This document shows, in pieces, positions 1 through 9,692 of a DNA stretch of 64,000 nt (within the stretch, counting starts at the first letter, position 1; every line of letters begins with the position of its first letter). The translations under genes were made by a program, and so were the position numbers. A model generated the notes under the pieces. The model was not told the origin of the DNA, made no database searches, and was given only the letters and a program-made list of their open reading frames with translations. The stretch lies in the NCBI GenBank assembly GCA_903883965.1, contig CAISCU010000054.1, positions 62,001 through 126,000 of the forward strand, read 5' to 3'. Source of the DNA: an uncultured Bacteroidota bacterium. Its GTDB lineage: Bacteria; Bacteroidota; Bacteroidia; UKL13-3.

Positions 1-926
1 TTAAAACTGCTACTTATACCTCTTTGCCAGATTTGGATGGAGACAATGTTCCTGATATTGATGATGTGTTTCCATCTGATCCATTGAGAGCATTTGTTAC
101 TACTTATCCAGCTGTAGGATTTGGCACTCTATTATTTGAAGATTTGTGGCCGGGAATTGGAGACTATGACTTCAATGATTTGGTAGTTGACTACAACTAT
201 TCGGTAGTTTCTAATGGAGATAACAATGTAGTAGAGGCTGATTATACTTTTGTAACAAGGGCAATTGGGGGAGACCTTCACAATGCCTTTGCATTTCAAT
301 TAGACGGCGTACAGTCAGATAAAATAACTACAGTTACAGGCACAAAAACCACAGGAGTAACTTGGACTACATTCAATGCAAACGGGACTGAGTTTGACCA
401 ACCCAATCATGCAAATATTATCGTTTTCAAAGACGCATATGATTTGCTTCCTACATCTGGCGGGTATTGGTTTGTAAATGTTGACCCCAATGCACCTGAT
501 GTTGGAACAGATACTACCAAAATACATTTGACATTTATAGACAATGGTACAGCACCATCTGGAGGCACTGTCTCAACAGCCATTATGGATGCTGCCGCTT
601 TTAATCCTTATATTATTGTAAACCAACAAAGAGGAAAAGAAATTCACCTTGCTAACAAAATTCCATCAGATAAAGCAAACTTAGGTTTCTTTGGAACAGT
701 TAATGACAATTCAATTCCTGGAATTGGAAGGTATTACAAGTCATACAACAATTTACCTTGGGCTTTAGATATCAATACATCCATACCTTATACCAAAGAA
801 AAAGTTGACTTTTTACAAGCATATTTAAATTTCTCAATATGGGCTCAAAGCAATGGTTTAACCAATCCTGACTGGTACATTGATATGCCAGGAAATAGAA
901 ATACTTCAAAACTAATTATTCGTTAA
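1..926 (+). CDS. LruC-domain exoprotein, 5' end missing
   Basis: The frame is open from base 3, so this is the C-terminal ~307 residues of a longer protein; the TTG at 24 is internal, not a start. The visible part opens with an Asp-rich thrombospondin type 3-like calcium motif (DLDGDNVPDIDD), followed by the LruC/DUF4842 signature (DLWPGIGDYDFNDLVVDY). Families with this layout are exported surface or secreted proteins of Bacteroidota, Leptospira and Vibrio; their function is mostly unknown. No T9SS sorting domain is present at the C-terminus. It lies 36 bp upstream of the giant T9SS protein, with no terminator between them, so co-transcription is plausible. The family is fairly sure; the role is not known. 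Confidence 0.8.
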   Translation, partial: KTATYTSLPDLDGDNVPDIDDVFPSDPLRAFVTTYPAVGFGTLLFEDLWPGIGDYDFNDLVVDYNYSVVSNGDNNVVEADYTFVTRAIGGDLHNAFAFQLDGVQSDKITTVTGTKTTGVTWTTFNANGTEFDQPNHANIIVFKDAYDLLPTSGGYWFVNVDPNAPDVGTDTTKIHLTFIDNGTAPSGGTVSTAIMDAAAFNPYIIVNQQRGKEIHLANKIPSDKANLGFFGTVNDNSIPGIGRYYKSYNNLPWALDINTSIPYTKEKVDFLQAYLNFSIWAQSNGLTNPDWYIDMPGNRNTSKLIIR

Positions 927-962
927 TTAGCCCATTTTATTGGTTAATTTAAAAGCATTATT

Positions 963-3900
963 ATGAAAAAAACACATATACAACACCAGTATTTGTATAA
1001 AAAAGCATTTGTATTTTTAATGATTTTGCTGATTTCAGCATTGCAAGATCACTTATTTGCACAATCAGCTATTACCCCAAAACATACAGGTACAATTTCT
1101 AATTTTTCTAGTTTATGGACCGGTTCAAACATCAGCCAAGGCTCACAAAGTGGTAACGATTACATTGTAATGAATACCAACAATGCAAGTATTCAAACAC
1201 CCAATTTAGATTTTACTGGAAAACGAGCTATCGTATACCTGCAATTAAAAGCGGAATCAGGAATTACGAATCCAGCGATGTTATCGGTAGAAATCTCTAC
1301 AAACGGAGGAGCAAGCTGGGATAATCTAGATGAAATATACGCATCAGATGAAAATTTCTCTACCATAGTTGTTAACGCAAGTGCTTACAATGGCTCACAA
1401 AATATCATTCGTATAATTACTGCTAGTAACACGGTCAACAATGCAATAGGCATAGATGACATTACAGTAATAGGCTATGACGAGCCAACAATACAAGCAA
1501 ATACGCTTCAGTTTTCTTGTTTGAACAATAAATCTGTAAGGGTTAGTTGGGAAAAAGGAAATGGTAGTAGAACGGCTGTGTTTATGTTGAGAAGTTCTTC
1601 AGCAGGTGTTCCAAATATCGAAGATGGTTTAATTTATAATGTATCCAGTCCTAAAGGAATCAATACGACTAGAGGTAACCAACTTGGAGGAAGTGGTTAC
1701 TACTGTGTATACAACGATACTGGAAATACAGTACTAGTAGGTAATTTATTAGCCAATTCAAAATATTGGTTTAGGGTATACAGCTACTCATCTGATAGCT
1801 TGGTTTCTGAAGTTACACTCAATTACAATGCATCAACAGCGGCTTCAAACCCTTCTAGCTTTTCAACCTCGGCAAGTGCGACAAGTTTTCCATTGCCAAC
1901 TTTAACAGACTTGTCAGCTCATTCAATTACCACTACAGATGCAATTGTTACTAGTAGATTAACAGCAAGTGACAATTGTGACCCGGCTATGTCTAAAGGT
2001 TATGTTTGGTCAGAAACAAGTATCAATTCAAATCCTGCAATCGGTGAAACAGGTGTAACAAGAATTTCAATTTCTAATTCAGATACAGGTTCATTTGTTA
2101 GTACTTTTTCTGGTCTACCTACTGGAACAGCAATCACATATAAGTCATATGGTTTTACACTCAATTCCAATGTTGGGTATTCGTCTACTGGAACTTTTAC
2201 AACTTTGGCGCTTCAACCTACTACAGCCGCTCTTGGGCTTCAGTTTTCAGTTATAGATACAAGTAGTTTTCATTTATCTTGGACAAAAGGAGATGGATCT
2301 AGGAGAATTGTAGTTGCCAGACCAATGGGATCTACAAGATATGCGCCAGCCAATGCAACTGGTTACTCGGTTAATAGCAATTCTTATTCAGATGTGCTCA
2401 ATGCATCTACAGGAACAAATAACAAAGTAGTTTTCAATGATACAAGCTCAAGTTTTACAATTTCAGGTTTGAACTCTGGAACAATCTATGAATTTGATAT
2501 ATATGAATACAATGGTACGAATGCAAGTGCCAATTATGGAACAAGTTTCTTAAGTGGGAACCAATCAACACTTGCCAGCCAACCTGCAGTTGCAAGTAAT
2601 TTAACTTTTAGTAATACAACAGACTCGAGCACATTGGTTTCTTGGACCAAAGGTTCAGGAAGTAATCGCATTTTAGTAGTAAGATTGGCTGCTACACCAA
2701 AAGCTACACCAACAAATGGTAATGCTTATCCTGTAAGTAGTTCTTCATTTTCAGATGTTCCCAATTTATTAACTGGATCTGGAAATTCAGGGAATGTTGT
2801 AGTTTACAATGCCTCAGGTACAAGTGTAAATGTTACAGGTTTAACCAGTGCAACTGCTTATTCTTTTGACCTTTATGAATACAACGGTACAAATGCAACT
2901 ATCAATTATTCAACTGCAATTACAGCAAACAAAACAACATTGAGTATTGCTCCAACCATTAAAGCCAGTACAATGGTGTTTGGAACTACTACAACCAATA
3001 GTATTCAGTTGTCATGGACAAATGGAAATGGTAACAAAAGAATTGTAATTGCCAGACCTAGCAATGTTTCAATTGTAGGACCTTCAAATACCATTGACTA
3101 TACTGTTAATGCAGCTTCTTTTACTGACTATACCAATGATTCGTTGGCTGCAAACAGTAGGGTAGTATATGATGGAAATGGACAAACAGTAACTGTTGGC
3201 GGATTGAGCACAGGAACCTCTTATACTTTTGACATTTACGAATACAATGGCAGCACAAACAGTATCACATATGGAGGTGCATATAGCGGAAGCAGAACAA
3301 CACTAGCTGCTCAACCCACTACTTTGTCTAGTAATTTAGTTTTTAGTAATATTACTCAAAGTAGTATGACTTTAGCCTGGACAAAAGGAAATGGATCAGG
3401 AAGAATAGTTGTAGCCCGAGATATCAACACTTCAAGGTCGGCACCATCAAATGCAACTCAATACACAGTCAATAGCTCTTCATATTCTGATGTAACAAAC
3501 GATACAACTGGTTTAGGGAATATCCTTGTATACGATGGGACTGGTTCAACTGTCAACGTAACTCATTTAACACCAGTTAGCAGATACGCTTTTGATATTT
3601 ATGAATACAATGGTTCTGGATATGCAACAAATTACAGTAGCAATTTGAGTGGCAATGAAATGACTTTAGCTGCGGAACCAACTCAACAAGCCTCAAACAT
3701 AAACTTTACCAATGTAACCAAAAATGGATTTACTATCAATTGGACAAAAGGTGCAGATGCAGGATATTCTATGGTAATTGTAAAAGCGAGTTCTGCCGTA
3801 GATGGTTTCCCAACTGATGGTTCAAACTACCTTGCCAGTACCATTTTTGGAAATGGCAATGAATTAGGAACAGGTAATTATATAACTTATACTTCAACTG

Positions 3901-6659
3901 GTAATTCATTAAACTTAGCTGGTTTAACTGAAGGAGTAACCTATCATGTAGCAGTTATTGCATACAATACTTCGGCAAGTACTTTACAAAACTATTTGTT
4001 GACAAACCCTGCAACTGGTTCTCAAACTGCTCAAAGAGCCACTTTTTATTCGATAGGCAATTTAAATCCTGAAAATTTAAGTAGTTGGAGCAGTAGCCGA
4101 GATGGATTGGGCGCAAACCCAATTGCATTTAATTCTGCCGACAACGAGTTTATCATTCAAAATGGGCATACTATGACTACAGCCTCTGGTTGGAATTTTG
4201 GATCAAATGGTAGTTCAATTTTAAAAATAGAAGATGGTGGTATACTTAAAGCGAATCACCAAGTTTCAATTGCTTTGTTAGATTCCTTTAAAATGGAAAA
4301 CAATTCAAAGTACATTCATAACCATACCGGTTCTTTCTCTAATGGAATACTCAATGGCAAAGAATTATTTCATGCAAATAGCACTATTGAAATTCAAAGC
4401 ACACCTAGTACTGGACCTAATTCGCCTAGTTCAGGATTTGGTAATTTAGTCATTAACATCACAAACGACCCTGGTTACAATGTACAAATGGGTGGCGGTA
4501 CAATGCATATTCAAGGAAATTTTGAAATGCAGAATTTCCCTGCAAACAGAGATTGGCAATTCACCAATAATGCCTCGTTAAATTTAGCCATTGATGGTGA
4601 TTTAAATATATCAAATGGAGTACTTGATTTTGCCTCACAATCTGGCAATTCATATGTTATAGCTATAATAGGAGGTAACCTTATTCAAACAGGTGGTACC
4701 ATTAAGTCAACATCTTCTACAGCTTTGAACTTAAGTTTAACCGGTACTGGTAACAATATTGCCATCACTGGCGGTACCTATCAAACAAACAATATCAATT
4801 TAGGCGTTGCAGCCAACGCTGTCTACACTAGCTTATCTAATATTGCATTAGGTGGGTCTAAAAGTTTAACCATAGATGGTACATTGGTAATGGATACTTA
4901 CCAAATATTAGCCAGCGGGAACAATGCTACAATTACAATCAATGGTGCTATTGAAACAGCAGACACCAACGGGTTTACAGACAGATCAAATACGTGTATT
5001 TCCAATGCTAACAATCCAACAGTTGTTTTGCAGTCAGGTTCTACTGTTCGTTACAATGCCAATGGAAATCAATTGGTTTCGGCACGTGTAGATTATGACA
5101 ATATTGAAATACTCGGTTCTGGAAACAAATATGTAGAGGCTGGTTATAGACTTTCATTCAATGGAAACCTATCTACCAATGATGCTTTCTTATTAAAATC
5201 AGATGCAATGGGCACTGCATCAATTGGAGAATTGCCAGTTTCTGCAAGCATTACTGGTAAAATGAGTATTGAAAGATTTATTCCTGCCCGAAGAGCTTAC
5301 CGCTTTTTATCGAGTGCTGTAAGTACCAATGATTACATTCAAAACAATTGGCAAAACGGTGCATTTATTACTGGAAGTGGTGGAACTGAAAATGGTTTCG
5401 ATGTAGGCACTTTGCAAGGATTGCAGAATCCATCAATGTATACGCTAAATGCGACAACCCAAACCTGGGACTCAATTCCAAACACAAATGCTACTAATTT
5501 GACTCAAGGTAAGGGCTATAGAATGTTTGTAAGGGGCGACAGAACCATTGACTTAAATTCAAACAATGCCACACCTACAAGTACCATTTTAACAGCAACA
5601 GGAATTCATACACCTGGCAATCAAACATTCAGTACCTCTTCAACACCTGCGCTTAGCAATCAATTAAATGGGTATACATTAATTGGGAATCCGTTTCCAT
5701 CTGCCATTGATTGGAATACCGTAACCAAATCAAATATATCAAGCAGTTATTGGACTTGGAGAGCACAAGGTGGAACCAATAACCGTGGTGCATATGTGAA
5801 TTACAATGCAAGTGGTATGATTAGTTCAGATGGAAATGTCAATAAAAATATTGAATCAGGAAATGCAATTATCGTTCAAACAGCAGGTTCTAATCCTTCA
5901 CTTACCATTAAAGAATCAGACAAAACAGCCGCCATGCAAGGTTCTCAGATTCTAGGCAAATCAACTGCTAACGAATTATTAAGAATTACAGTAAACGAAG
6001 AAGATAGCATTTTTGCGGATGGAATGGTGATATATACTACACCAGAAGCACAAAACATTTTTGAAACTTTTGATACAGAAAAGTGGATCAATCCTGGATT
6101 TACCATTTACTCTTATACTACCGATAATAAAAAGGTTTCCATACAAGGAGTTCCTGCATTCATTGACCAAAGAACCATACGTTTGGGGATTGAAAAAACA
6201 GAAAACAGAACTTATACCATGCAATTTGAAGGAATGGATTTGACTCAATTCAATGTTGCATTACTAGACAAATTCACTGGTAAATCTATTGACTTGAGTA
6301 AAAATAAGTCCTATCAATTTGATATCAATTCTAACACTCAATCTAAATCTAATGACCGCTTTAGCCTTGTTTTCAATAAAATTGGTACCGGATTAGATCC
6401 TTTAGAAAATTCAAATCAATTGACTTTATATCCAAATCCTGCAAGCAACGAAATCTTTATAGGTTTATTAACTGCTAATGGCCAAATGTGTGATGTTGAA
6501 ATCAGCAATCAAATTGGACAGATAGTCTATTCAGGTAAAATGGACTTCAGTACAAACCATACGCAGCAAGTGAACATTGAAGGCTTGGCATCAGGTATTT
6601 ACTTGGTTCAAGTTTCGAGTAAAACTGGATTTCATGAACGCATCAAGTTTATTAAATAG
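963..6659 (+). CDS. Giant multidomain secreted protein with FN3-like repeats and T9SS type A sorting domain
   Basis: An 1898-residue predicted surface or secreted protein. Residues 1-34 form a signal peptide with a hydrophobic core, cleaved after FAQ. Residues ~40-175 look like a jelly-roll/MAM-like module. Residues ~178-1020 hold fibronectin III-like modules, five of them near-identical in layout (SWTKGxGxxRxVVAR, later FDIYEYNG). Residues ~1040-1430 resemble a right-handed beta-helix with G8-like start (IQNGHTMTTASGW). Residues ~1435-1750 carry the IERFIPARRAYRFLSS region common before T9SS domains. The last ~80 residues are the sorting domain (LYPNPASNEIFI, then GLASGIYLVQV). Start is ATG at 963 because it gives the signal peptide. 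Likely an adhesin or matrix protein; the function is inferred only from architecture. Confidence 0.88.
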   Translation: MKKTHIQHQYLYKKAFVFLMILLISALQDHLFAQSAITPKHTGTISNFSSLWTGSNISQGSQSGNDYIVMNTNNASIQTPNLDFTGKRAIVYLQLKAESGITNPAMLSVEISTNGGASWDNLDEIYASDENFSTIVVNASAYNGSQNIIRIITASNTVNNAIGIDDITVIGYDEPTIQANTLQFSCLNNKSVRVSWEKGNGSRTAVFMLRSSSAGVPNIEDGLIYNVSSPKGINTTRGNQLGGSGYYCVYNDTGNTVLVGNLLANSKYWFRVYSYSSDSLVSEVTLNYNASTAASNPSSFSTSASATSFPLPTLTDLSAHSITTTDAIVTSRLTASDNCDPAMSKGYVWSETSINSNPAIGETGVTRISISNSDTGSFVSTFSGLPTGTAITYKSYGFTLNSNVGYSSTGTFTTLALQPTTAALGLQFSVIDTSSFHLSWTKGDGSRRIVVARPMGSTRYAPANATGYSVNSNSYSDVLNASTGTNNKVVFNDTSSSFTISGLNSGTIYEFDIYEYNGTNASANYGTSFLSGNQSTLASQPAVASNLTFSNTTDSSTLVSWTKGSGSNRILVVRLAATPKATPTNGNAYPVSSSSFSDVPNLLTGSGNSGNVVVYNASGTSVNVTGLTSATAYSFDLYEYNGTNATINYSTAITANKTTLSIAPTIKASTMVFGTTTTNSIQLSWTNGNGNKRIVIARPSNVSIVGPSNTIDYTVNAASFTDYTNDSLAANSRVVYDGNGQTVTVGGLSTGTSYTFDIYEYNGSTNSITYGGAYSGSRTTLAAQPTTLSSNLVFSNITQSSMTLAWTKGNGSGRIVVARDINTSRSAPSNATQYTVNSSSYSDVTNDTTGLGNILVYDGTGSTVNVTHLTPVSRYAFDIYEYNGSGYATNYSSNLSGNEMTLAAEPTQQASNINFTNVTKNGFTINWTKGADAGYSMVIVKASSAVDGFPTDGSNYLASTIFGNGNELGTGNYITYTSTGNSLNLAGLTEGVTYHVAVIAYNTSASTLQNYLLTNPATGSQTAQRATFYSIGNLNPENLSSWSSSRDGLGANPIAFNSADNEFIIQNGHTMTTASGWNFGSNGSSILKIEDGGILKANHQVSIALLDSFKMENNSKYIHNHTGSFSNGILNGKELFHANSTIEIQSTPSTGPNSPSSGFGNLVINITNDPGYNVQMGGGTMHIQGNFEMQNFPANRDWQFTNNASLNLAIDGDLNISNGVLDFASQSGNSYVIAIIGGNLIQTGGTIKSTSSTALNLSLTGTGNNIAITGGTYQTNNINLGVAANAVYTSLSNIALGGSKSLTIDGTLVMDTYQILASGNNATITINGAIETADTNGFTDRSNTCISNANNPTVVLQSGSTVRYNANGNQLVSARVDYDNIEILGSGNKYVEAGYRLSFNGNLSTNDAFLLKSDAMGTASIGELPVSASITGKMSIERFIPARRAYRFLSSAVSTNDYIQNNWQNGAFITGSGGTENGFDVGTLQGLQNPSMYTLNATTQTWDSIPNTNATNLTQGKGYRMFVRGDRTIDLNSNNATPTSTILTATGIHTPGNQTFSTSSTPALSNQLNGYTLIGNPFPSAIDWNTVTKSNISSSYWTWRAQGGTNNRGAYVNYNASGMISSDGNVNKNIESGNAIIVQTAGSNPSLTIKESDKTAAMQGSQILGKSTANELLRITVNEEDSIFADGMVIYTTPEAQNIFETFDTEKWINPGFTIYSYTTDNKKVSIQGVPAFIDQRTIRLGIEKTENRTYTMQFEGMDLTQFNVALLDKFTGKSIDLSKNKSYQFDINSNTQSKSNDRFSLVFNKIGTGLDPLENSNQLTLYPNPASNEIFIGLLTANGQMCDVEISNQIGQIVYSGKMDFSTNHTQQVNIEGLASGIYLVQVSSKTGFHERIKFIK
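2218..3990 (+). repeat. Five tandem ~363-bp coding repeats (FN3-like modules)
   Basis: Within the giant T9SS gene, repeat units begin near 2218, 2580, 2950, 3313 and 3676, i.e. every 362-370 bp (~121 residues). Each translates to a variant of FSN-x(n)-WTKGxGSxRIVVAR at the start and a YEYNG-containing strand near residue 95 of the unit. The last unit is the most diverged, and a weaker copy lies near 1497. Protein-level conservation exceeds DNA identity, so the duplications look old rather than slipped-strand recent. Confidence 0.75.
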
Positions 6660-6670
6660 GATAGATTAAC

Positions 6671-6711
6671 CCCCATAAAAAAAGACCGATAATCGGTCTT
6701 TTTTTATGGGG
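6671..6711. terminator. Bidirectional intrinsic terminator between convergent genes
   Basis: A long perfect stem (CCCCATAAAAAAAGACCGAT paired with its complement, short centre) carries A/T tracts on both flanks, so it can end transcription from both the giant T9SS gene and the convergent lipoprotein gene. The stop codon of the minus-strand gene (6704-6706) lies inside its right arm. Confidence 0.85.
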
Positions 6712-7093
6712 TTAAGTGAACTATTTTACTACTAGGCTGAATGGGTTTTGAAAACTGGTTGCTTCCTATTTGAACAATTAACCTGGTTTCATGTATGGGA
6801 ACCAGTATACTGGCATCTAATTGCTTGGTCAAGTCTTGGTTTCTTGAAAAAAGCACATTCCCTTTGGAATCTTTGATCGCTATTACAGCAGTTTTACCTT
6901 CCAATAAAGAGGGTAGATATTTCAATTGAATTTTTTGATAAGTAGACCAATTGAAATCACCAGAGATTTGCATTTGATTGAACTGAGTTGCCCTTTGGCT
7001 TGATACAGCAATATCTAATCTGTGTTTGCTACAAGAACTAGCACACAACGCCATTGTTAACGCAGAGATAGTGATATGCTTCTTGAAAATCAT
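6704..7093 (-). CDS. Small predicted lipoprotein, function unknown
   Basis: A 129-residue protein that I do not recognise. The N-terminus is a type II signal peptide: MIFKK, a hydrophobic stretch, then a lipobox-like ASSC with Cys21 as likely lipidation site (Cys17 is an alternative). The rest is a single small, mostly beta-predicted domain of about 105 residues (KTAVIAIKDSKGNVLFSR) without recognisable catalytic motifs. It is monocistronic: a terminator follows directly and a good promoter lies 20 bp upstream. Expected to be anchored to the inner or outer membrane. Confident as a gene, no functional call. Confidence 0.7.
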   Translation of the reverse strand: MIFKKHITISALTMALCASSCSKHRLDIAVSSQRATQFNQMQISGDFNWSTYQKIQLKYLPSLLEGKTAVIAIKDSKGNVLFSRNQDLTKQLDASILVPIHETRLIVQIGSNQFSKPIQPSSKIVHLTP

Positions 7094-7113
7094 TCTTTTA
7101 ATTACTTCTACAA

Positions 7114-7144
7114 CAAAATAAACTGATTTTAGACTGATATCAAA
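7114..7144 (-). promoter_or_regulatory. Sigma-A-like promoter for the lipoprotein gene
   Basis: On the minus strand, TTTG (7144-7141), 19 nt, then TTATTTTG (7121-7114). This differs by one base from the Bacteroidota -7 consensus TAnnTTTG. Predicted transcription start ~7108, giving a leader of about 15 nt. Confidence 0.5.
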
Positions 7145-7158
7145 ATAGGAAATTAGAC

Positions 7159-7184
7159 AAAAAAAATCCCGGAAATCCGGGATT
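7159..7184 (-). terminator. Terminator of the ferredoxin gene, overlapping its stop codon
   Basis: Inverted repeat AATCCCGGA / TCCGGGATT (7165-7173 and 7176-7184) followed, in minus-strand sense, by an eight-base T tract. The ferredoxin stop codon (7183-7185) is part of the stem. Confidence 0.8.
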
Positions 7185-7527
7185 AAAGATGCATTCTGTT
7201 TTTCTTTTCCAACAATACTTCATTGGATTCTACGTTGTCTGGATCTGGAACACAGCAATCTACCGGACATACAGCAGCACATTGAGGTTCTTCATGAAAA
7301 CCAACACATTCTGTGCATTTTGAAGTAACAATGAAATAGGTATCATCGCTTTTGGGAGCAAATCTTTGGCTTACAGAAATAGCTTGACCATCAATATCAA
7401 TGGTACCATTTAAGTTATTTCCATCAGCCCAAGCCCATTCCGCACCTGCTTCATAAATTGCATTGTTTGGACATTCAGGCTCACATGCACCACAATTGAT
7501 GCACTCATCAGTTATCATTATTGCCAT
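7183..7527 (-). CDS. 4Fe-4S dicluster ferredoxin
   Basis: A small soluble electron carrier. The first cluster motif is [12 protein letters not shown] near the N-terminus; the second is [22 protein letters not shown] in the C-terminal half, where the CxxC-to-C spacing is widened as in Bacteroidota homologues of the Allochromatium-type 2[4Fe-4S] ferredoxins. The chosen start is ATG at 7527 (MAIMITDEC), which matches the family; an upstream in-frame ATG at 7584 would add 19 unrelated residues. It is divergent from the acyl-CoA reductase gene, an arrangement I recall from many Bacteroidota, so the two may share a redox pathway. That link is inference. Confidence 0.92.
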   Translation of the reverse strand: MAIMITDECINCGACEPECPNNAIYEAGAEWAWADGNNLNGTIDIDGQAISVSQRFAPKSDDTYFIVTSKCTECVGFHEEPQCAAVCPVDCCVPDPDNVESNEVLLEKKNRMHL

Positions 7528-7562
7528 AAAAAAAAATATTAGGTTGAAATCTTCTGCAAGTT

Positions 7563-7570
7563 TAGTTTTG
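7563..7570 (+). promoter_or_regulatory. Possible -7 box upstream of the acyl-CoA reductase gene
   Basis: TAGTTTTG matches TAnnTTTG exactly and lies 37 bp before the ATG. The nearest TTG upstream (7544-7546) is only 16 nt away, so the -33 part is poor. Confidence 0.35.
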
Positions 7571-7607
7571 TTGCAGCAATCCAAAAAATAGAATTAATCT
7601 AAATAGT

Positions 7608-8627
7608 ATGAATTATTCACAAAGGGTAGAGGTGTTGACATATTTGGGAGACATTTTTAAAGAAATAGACCAAACACACCCAGTTTTATATAAAGCACAA
7701 GTTCAAAATGCCTGGTTTACAATTCCAAACCAAGTTCAAGCCCTTCATCATTGGGGAAGTTTGCTCGAAAAAGAACATATAGAAAATTGGCTCCAAGAAT
7801 ACCCCATTTCAACTGATTCTATAGATAAAACAGTTGCCATTATTATGGCTGGAAACATTCCATTGGTAGGATTACACGATCTCATATGCGCTTTTGCTTG
7901 TGGTTACAAGATAATAGTGAAGCCTTCATCTGACGACACCATATTGATAGAATGGGTAATTGAATTAATGATTCAAAAAGATCCAAATATTGCCAATCAA
8001 ATTTCTATTGTAAAAGATAAAAAATTAAGTGGATTTGATTCTGTCATAGCCACTGGAAGTAACAATTCATTCAGGTATTTTGAATATTATTTCAAAGACA
8101 AACACTGTTTATTGAGAAAGAATAGGAACAGTATAGCAATCTTATCAGGCAATGAAACAGAACAAGACCTGGAATTGCTTTCTGATGACATTTTAAGCTA
8201 TTTTGGATTAGGCTGTCGCAATGTATCTAAAGTACTTATACCAGAAGGTTTTGATATAAAAATATTGATCCAAAAGCTAGAGAAATACAATACCTATATT
8301 CACCACCATAAATTTGCTAATAACTACACCTACCACAAGGCAATTTTTCTTTTGAATTTAAATGAGCACTTAGATGCAGGATTTTTAATCATCAAACAAG
8401 ATGAAAAAAATGCAGCACCTATTGGGGTGCTTTTCTATGATGTTTACAATGATCTTGAAACGGTTAAATCTTATTTAACAAAACACAAAGAAGCTTTGCA
8501 ATGTATTGTAACACATTTTCCAATAGCAGGAGCAATCCCATTTGGAAGTACCCAAAAACCAGGCTTAGCAGTTTATGCAGATGGAATTGATACCATTGAT
8601 TTTTTGTGCAAACAAGTTGTTTCTTAA
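7608..8627 (+). CDS. Acyl-CoA reductase (LuxC-like)
   Basis: A 339-residue aldehyde dehydrogenase-superfamily protein of the LuxC type, expected to reduce acyl-CoA or an acyl-enzyme to the aldehyde with NAD(P)H. Seen: the AIIMAGNIPLVGLHDLI segment near residues 76-92 and KPSSDD near 101-106 (cofactor-binding side), then a conserved GLGCRNVSK near 200-208, where the Cys is the likely catalytic nucleophile. Start ATG at 7608. Divergent from the ferredoxin gene. Its stop shares the four bases TTAA with the convergent arginase stop. Physiological substrate unknown; no light-production genes are nearby. Confidence 0.85.
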   Translation: MNYSQRVEVLTYLGDIFKEIDQTHPVLYKAQVQNAWFTIPNQVQALHHWGSLLEKEHIENWLQEYPISTDSIDKTVAIIMAGNIPLVGLHDLICAFACGYKIIVKPSSDDTILIEWVIELMIQKDPNIANQISIVKDKKLSGFDSVIATGSNNSFRYFEYYFKDKHCLLRKNRNSIAILSGNETEQDLELLSDDILSYFGLGCRNVSKVLIPEGFDIKILIQKLEKYNTYIHHHKFANNYTYHKAIFLLNLNEHLDAGFLIIKQDEKNAAPIGVLFYDVYNDLETVKSYLTKHKEALQCIVTHFPIAGAIPFGSTQKPGLAVYADGIDTIDFLCKQVVS

Positions 8628-9598
8628 AACAGTTGATTTAATACATCAGCTGCAACTTCAACCATGGAGTTGGATTGAGGCAAATCAGGATTGATTTCTG
8701 TAAACTCCAAAGCAATTATTTGGGGGCTTTTTAGCAATATGCTTAACAATTCAATGGCCTCTTGCTTTGACAAGCCACCTGGAACAGGAGTTCCTGTACC
8801 TTCAGAAACAGATGGATCCATACTATCTACATCAAATGAAATGTAAATGAGGTCACAGTCAGAAAGGTGGTTTAATGTTAACTCAGCAATTTTTTTTACG
8901 CCGAACTTTTTTCTATCCTCAGGAGTAAAATACTTAATTTGTAACTGGTCAATGATTGTAGCTTCTTCTTTTTCAAAATCTCTTAATTCAATGAACACCA
9001 AATTTTCAGGTGTAATTTTAGGGCAAATCTGTTTGCTACCTAACTGTAACAATTGATTCCATTGTGCGGTTTCTAAATCGGTCAATTGATTCTTAGTAGC
9101 AGGATTAATGGCTATGCCCAATGACATTGCCAAAGGCATTCCATGCATGTTTCCAGAAGGAGTTGTTCCAGGGTTGTGAAGGTCGGCATGAGCATCTATC
9201 CAAATAACACCAATTTTTTTATCTGGGTTACTTTCTTTGACTGCACTGATACCAATATGTCCGTTGCTATGATCTCCACTAATGATGAGGCTGAATCCAG
9301 GTTGCTCTGAAAATATAGTATTTATTTTTCCAAGTGCATGCGCTTGAAGCTGAACAATGCCATCAATTCCTTTGGCAAATTGATGTTGTAAATTATTCTC
9401 CAATTCAATTGGCTCTATTTGGGTAATTGAGCATTCTTTTGGGCTAAAATCTAATAGTTCAATGACAGCTTTTGGCCCTTTGTATGCACCTTTTTTGCCT
9501 GCACCTATATCTGATGAAATGGTAATGATGTTGATGTTGTTCACAAATCCTCCAAGGATGGTATGATGCGAATATAATTCTTTGACTTGTAAAGTCAT
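8624..9598 (-). CDS. rocF: Arginase
   Basis: A ureohydrolase that splits arginine to ornithine and urea with a di-manganese centre. Ligand motifs are all visible: SGDHSNGHI (GGDHS in most relatives), DAHADLHNPGTTPSGNMHGMPL and SFDVDSMDPSVSEGTGTP. The SGNxHGMPL loop favours arginase over agmatinase. The ORF can extend to 9664, but the ATG at 9598 (MTLQVKELY) fits the usual family length better and leaves 94 bp for divergent promoters with the arginine decarboxylase gene. The two genes use the same substrate and face each other, suggesting a shared arginine/polyamine control point. Function is fairly sure, start less so. Confidence 0.88.
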   Translation of the reverse strand: MTLQVKELYSHHTILGGFVNNINIITISSDIGAGKKGAYKGPKAVIELLDFSPKECSITQIEPIELENNLQHQFAKGIDGIVQLQAHALGKINTIFSEQPGFSLIISGDHSNGHIGISAVKESNPDKKIGVIWIDAHADLHNPGTTPSGNMHGMPLAMSLGIAINPATKNQLTDLETAQWNQLLQLGSKQICPKITPENLVFIELRDFEKEEATIIDQLQIKYFTPEDRKKFGVKKIAELTLNHLSDCDLIYISFDVDSMDPSVSEGTGTPVPGGLSKQEAIELLSILLKSPQIIALEFTEINPDLPQSNSMVEVAADVLNQLF

Positions 9599-9692
9599 TG
9601 GCAATTGATAGCCATAAAATATAAATATTTTTTTACAAGGATTGATAGGTATATTTAGATGCATTATTTAACATTGTTGAAATTTTCAAAAA

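Noticed and set aside
2218..3990. Regularly spaced repeats as a possible CRISPR or satellite
   Set aside because: Units are ~363 bp, in frame and coding for FN3-like modules with diverged DNA; no short identical repeats with spacers.
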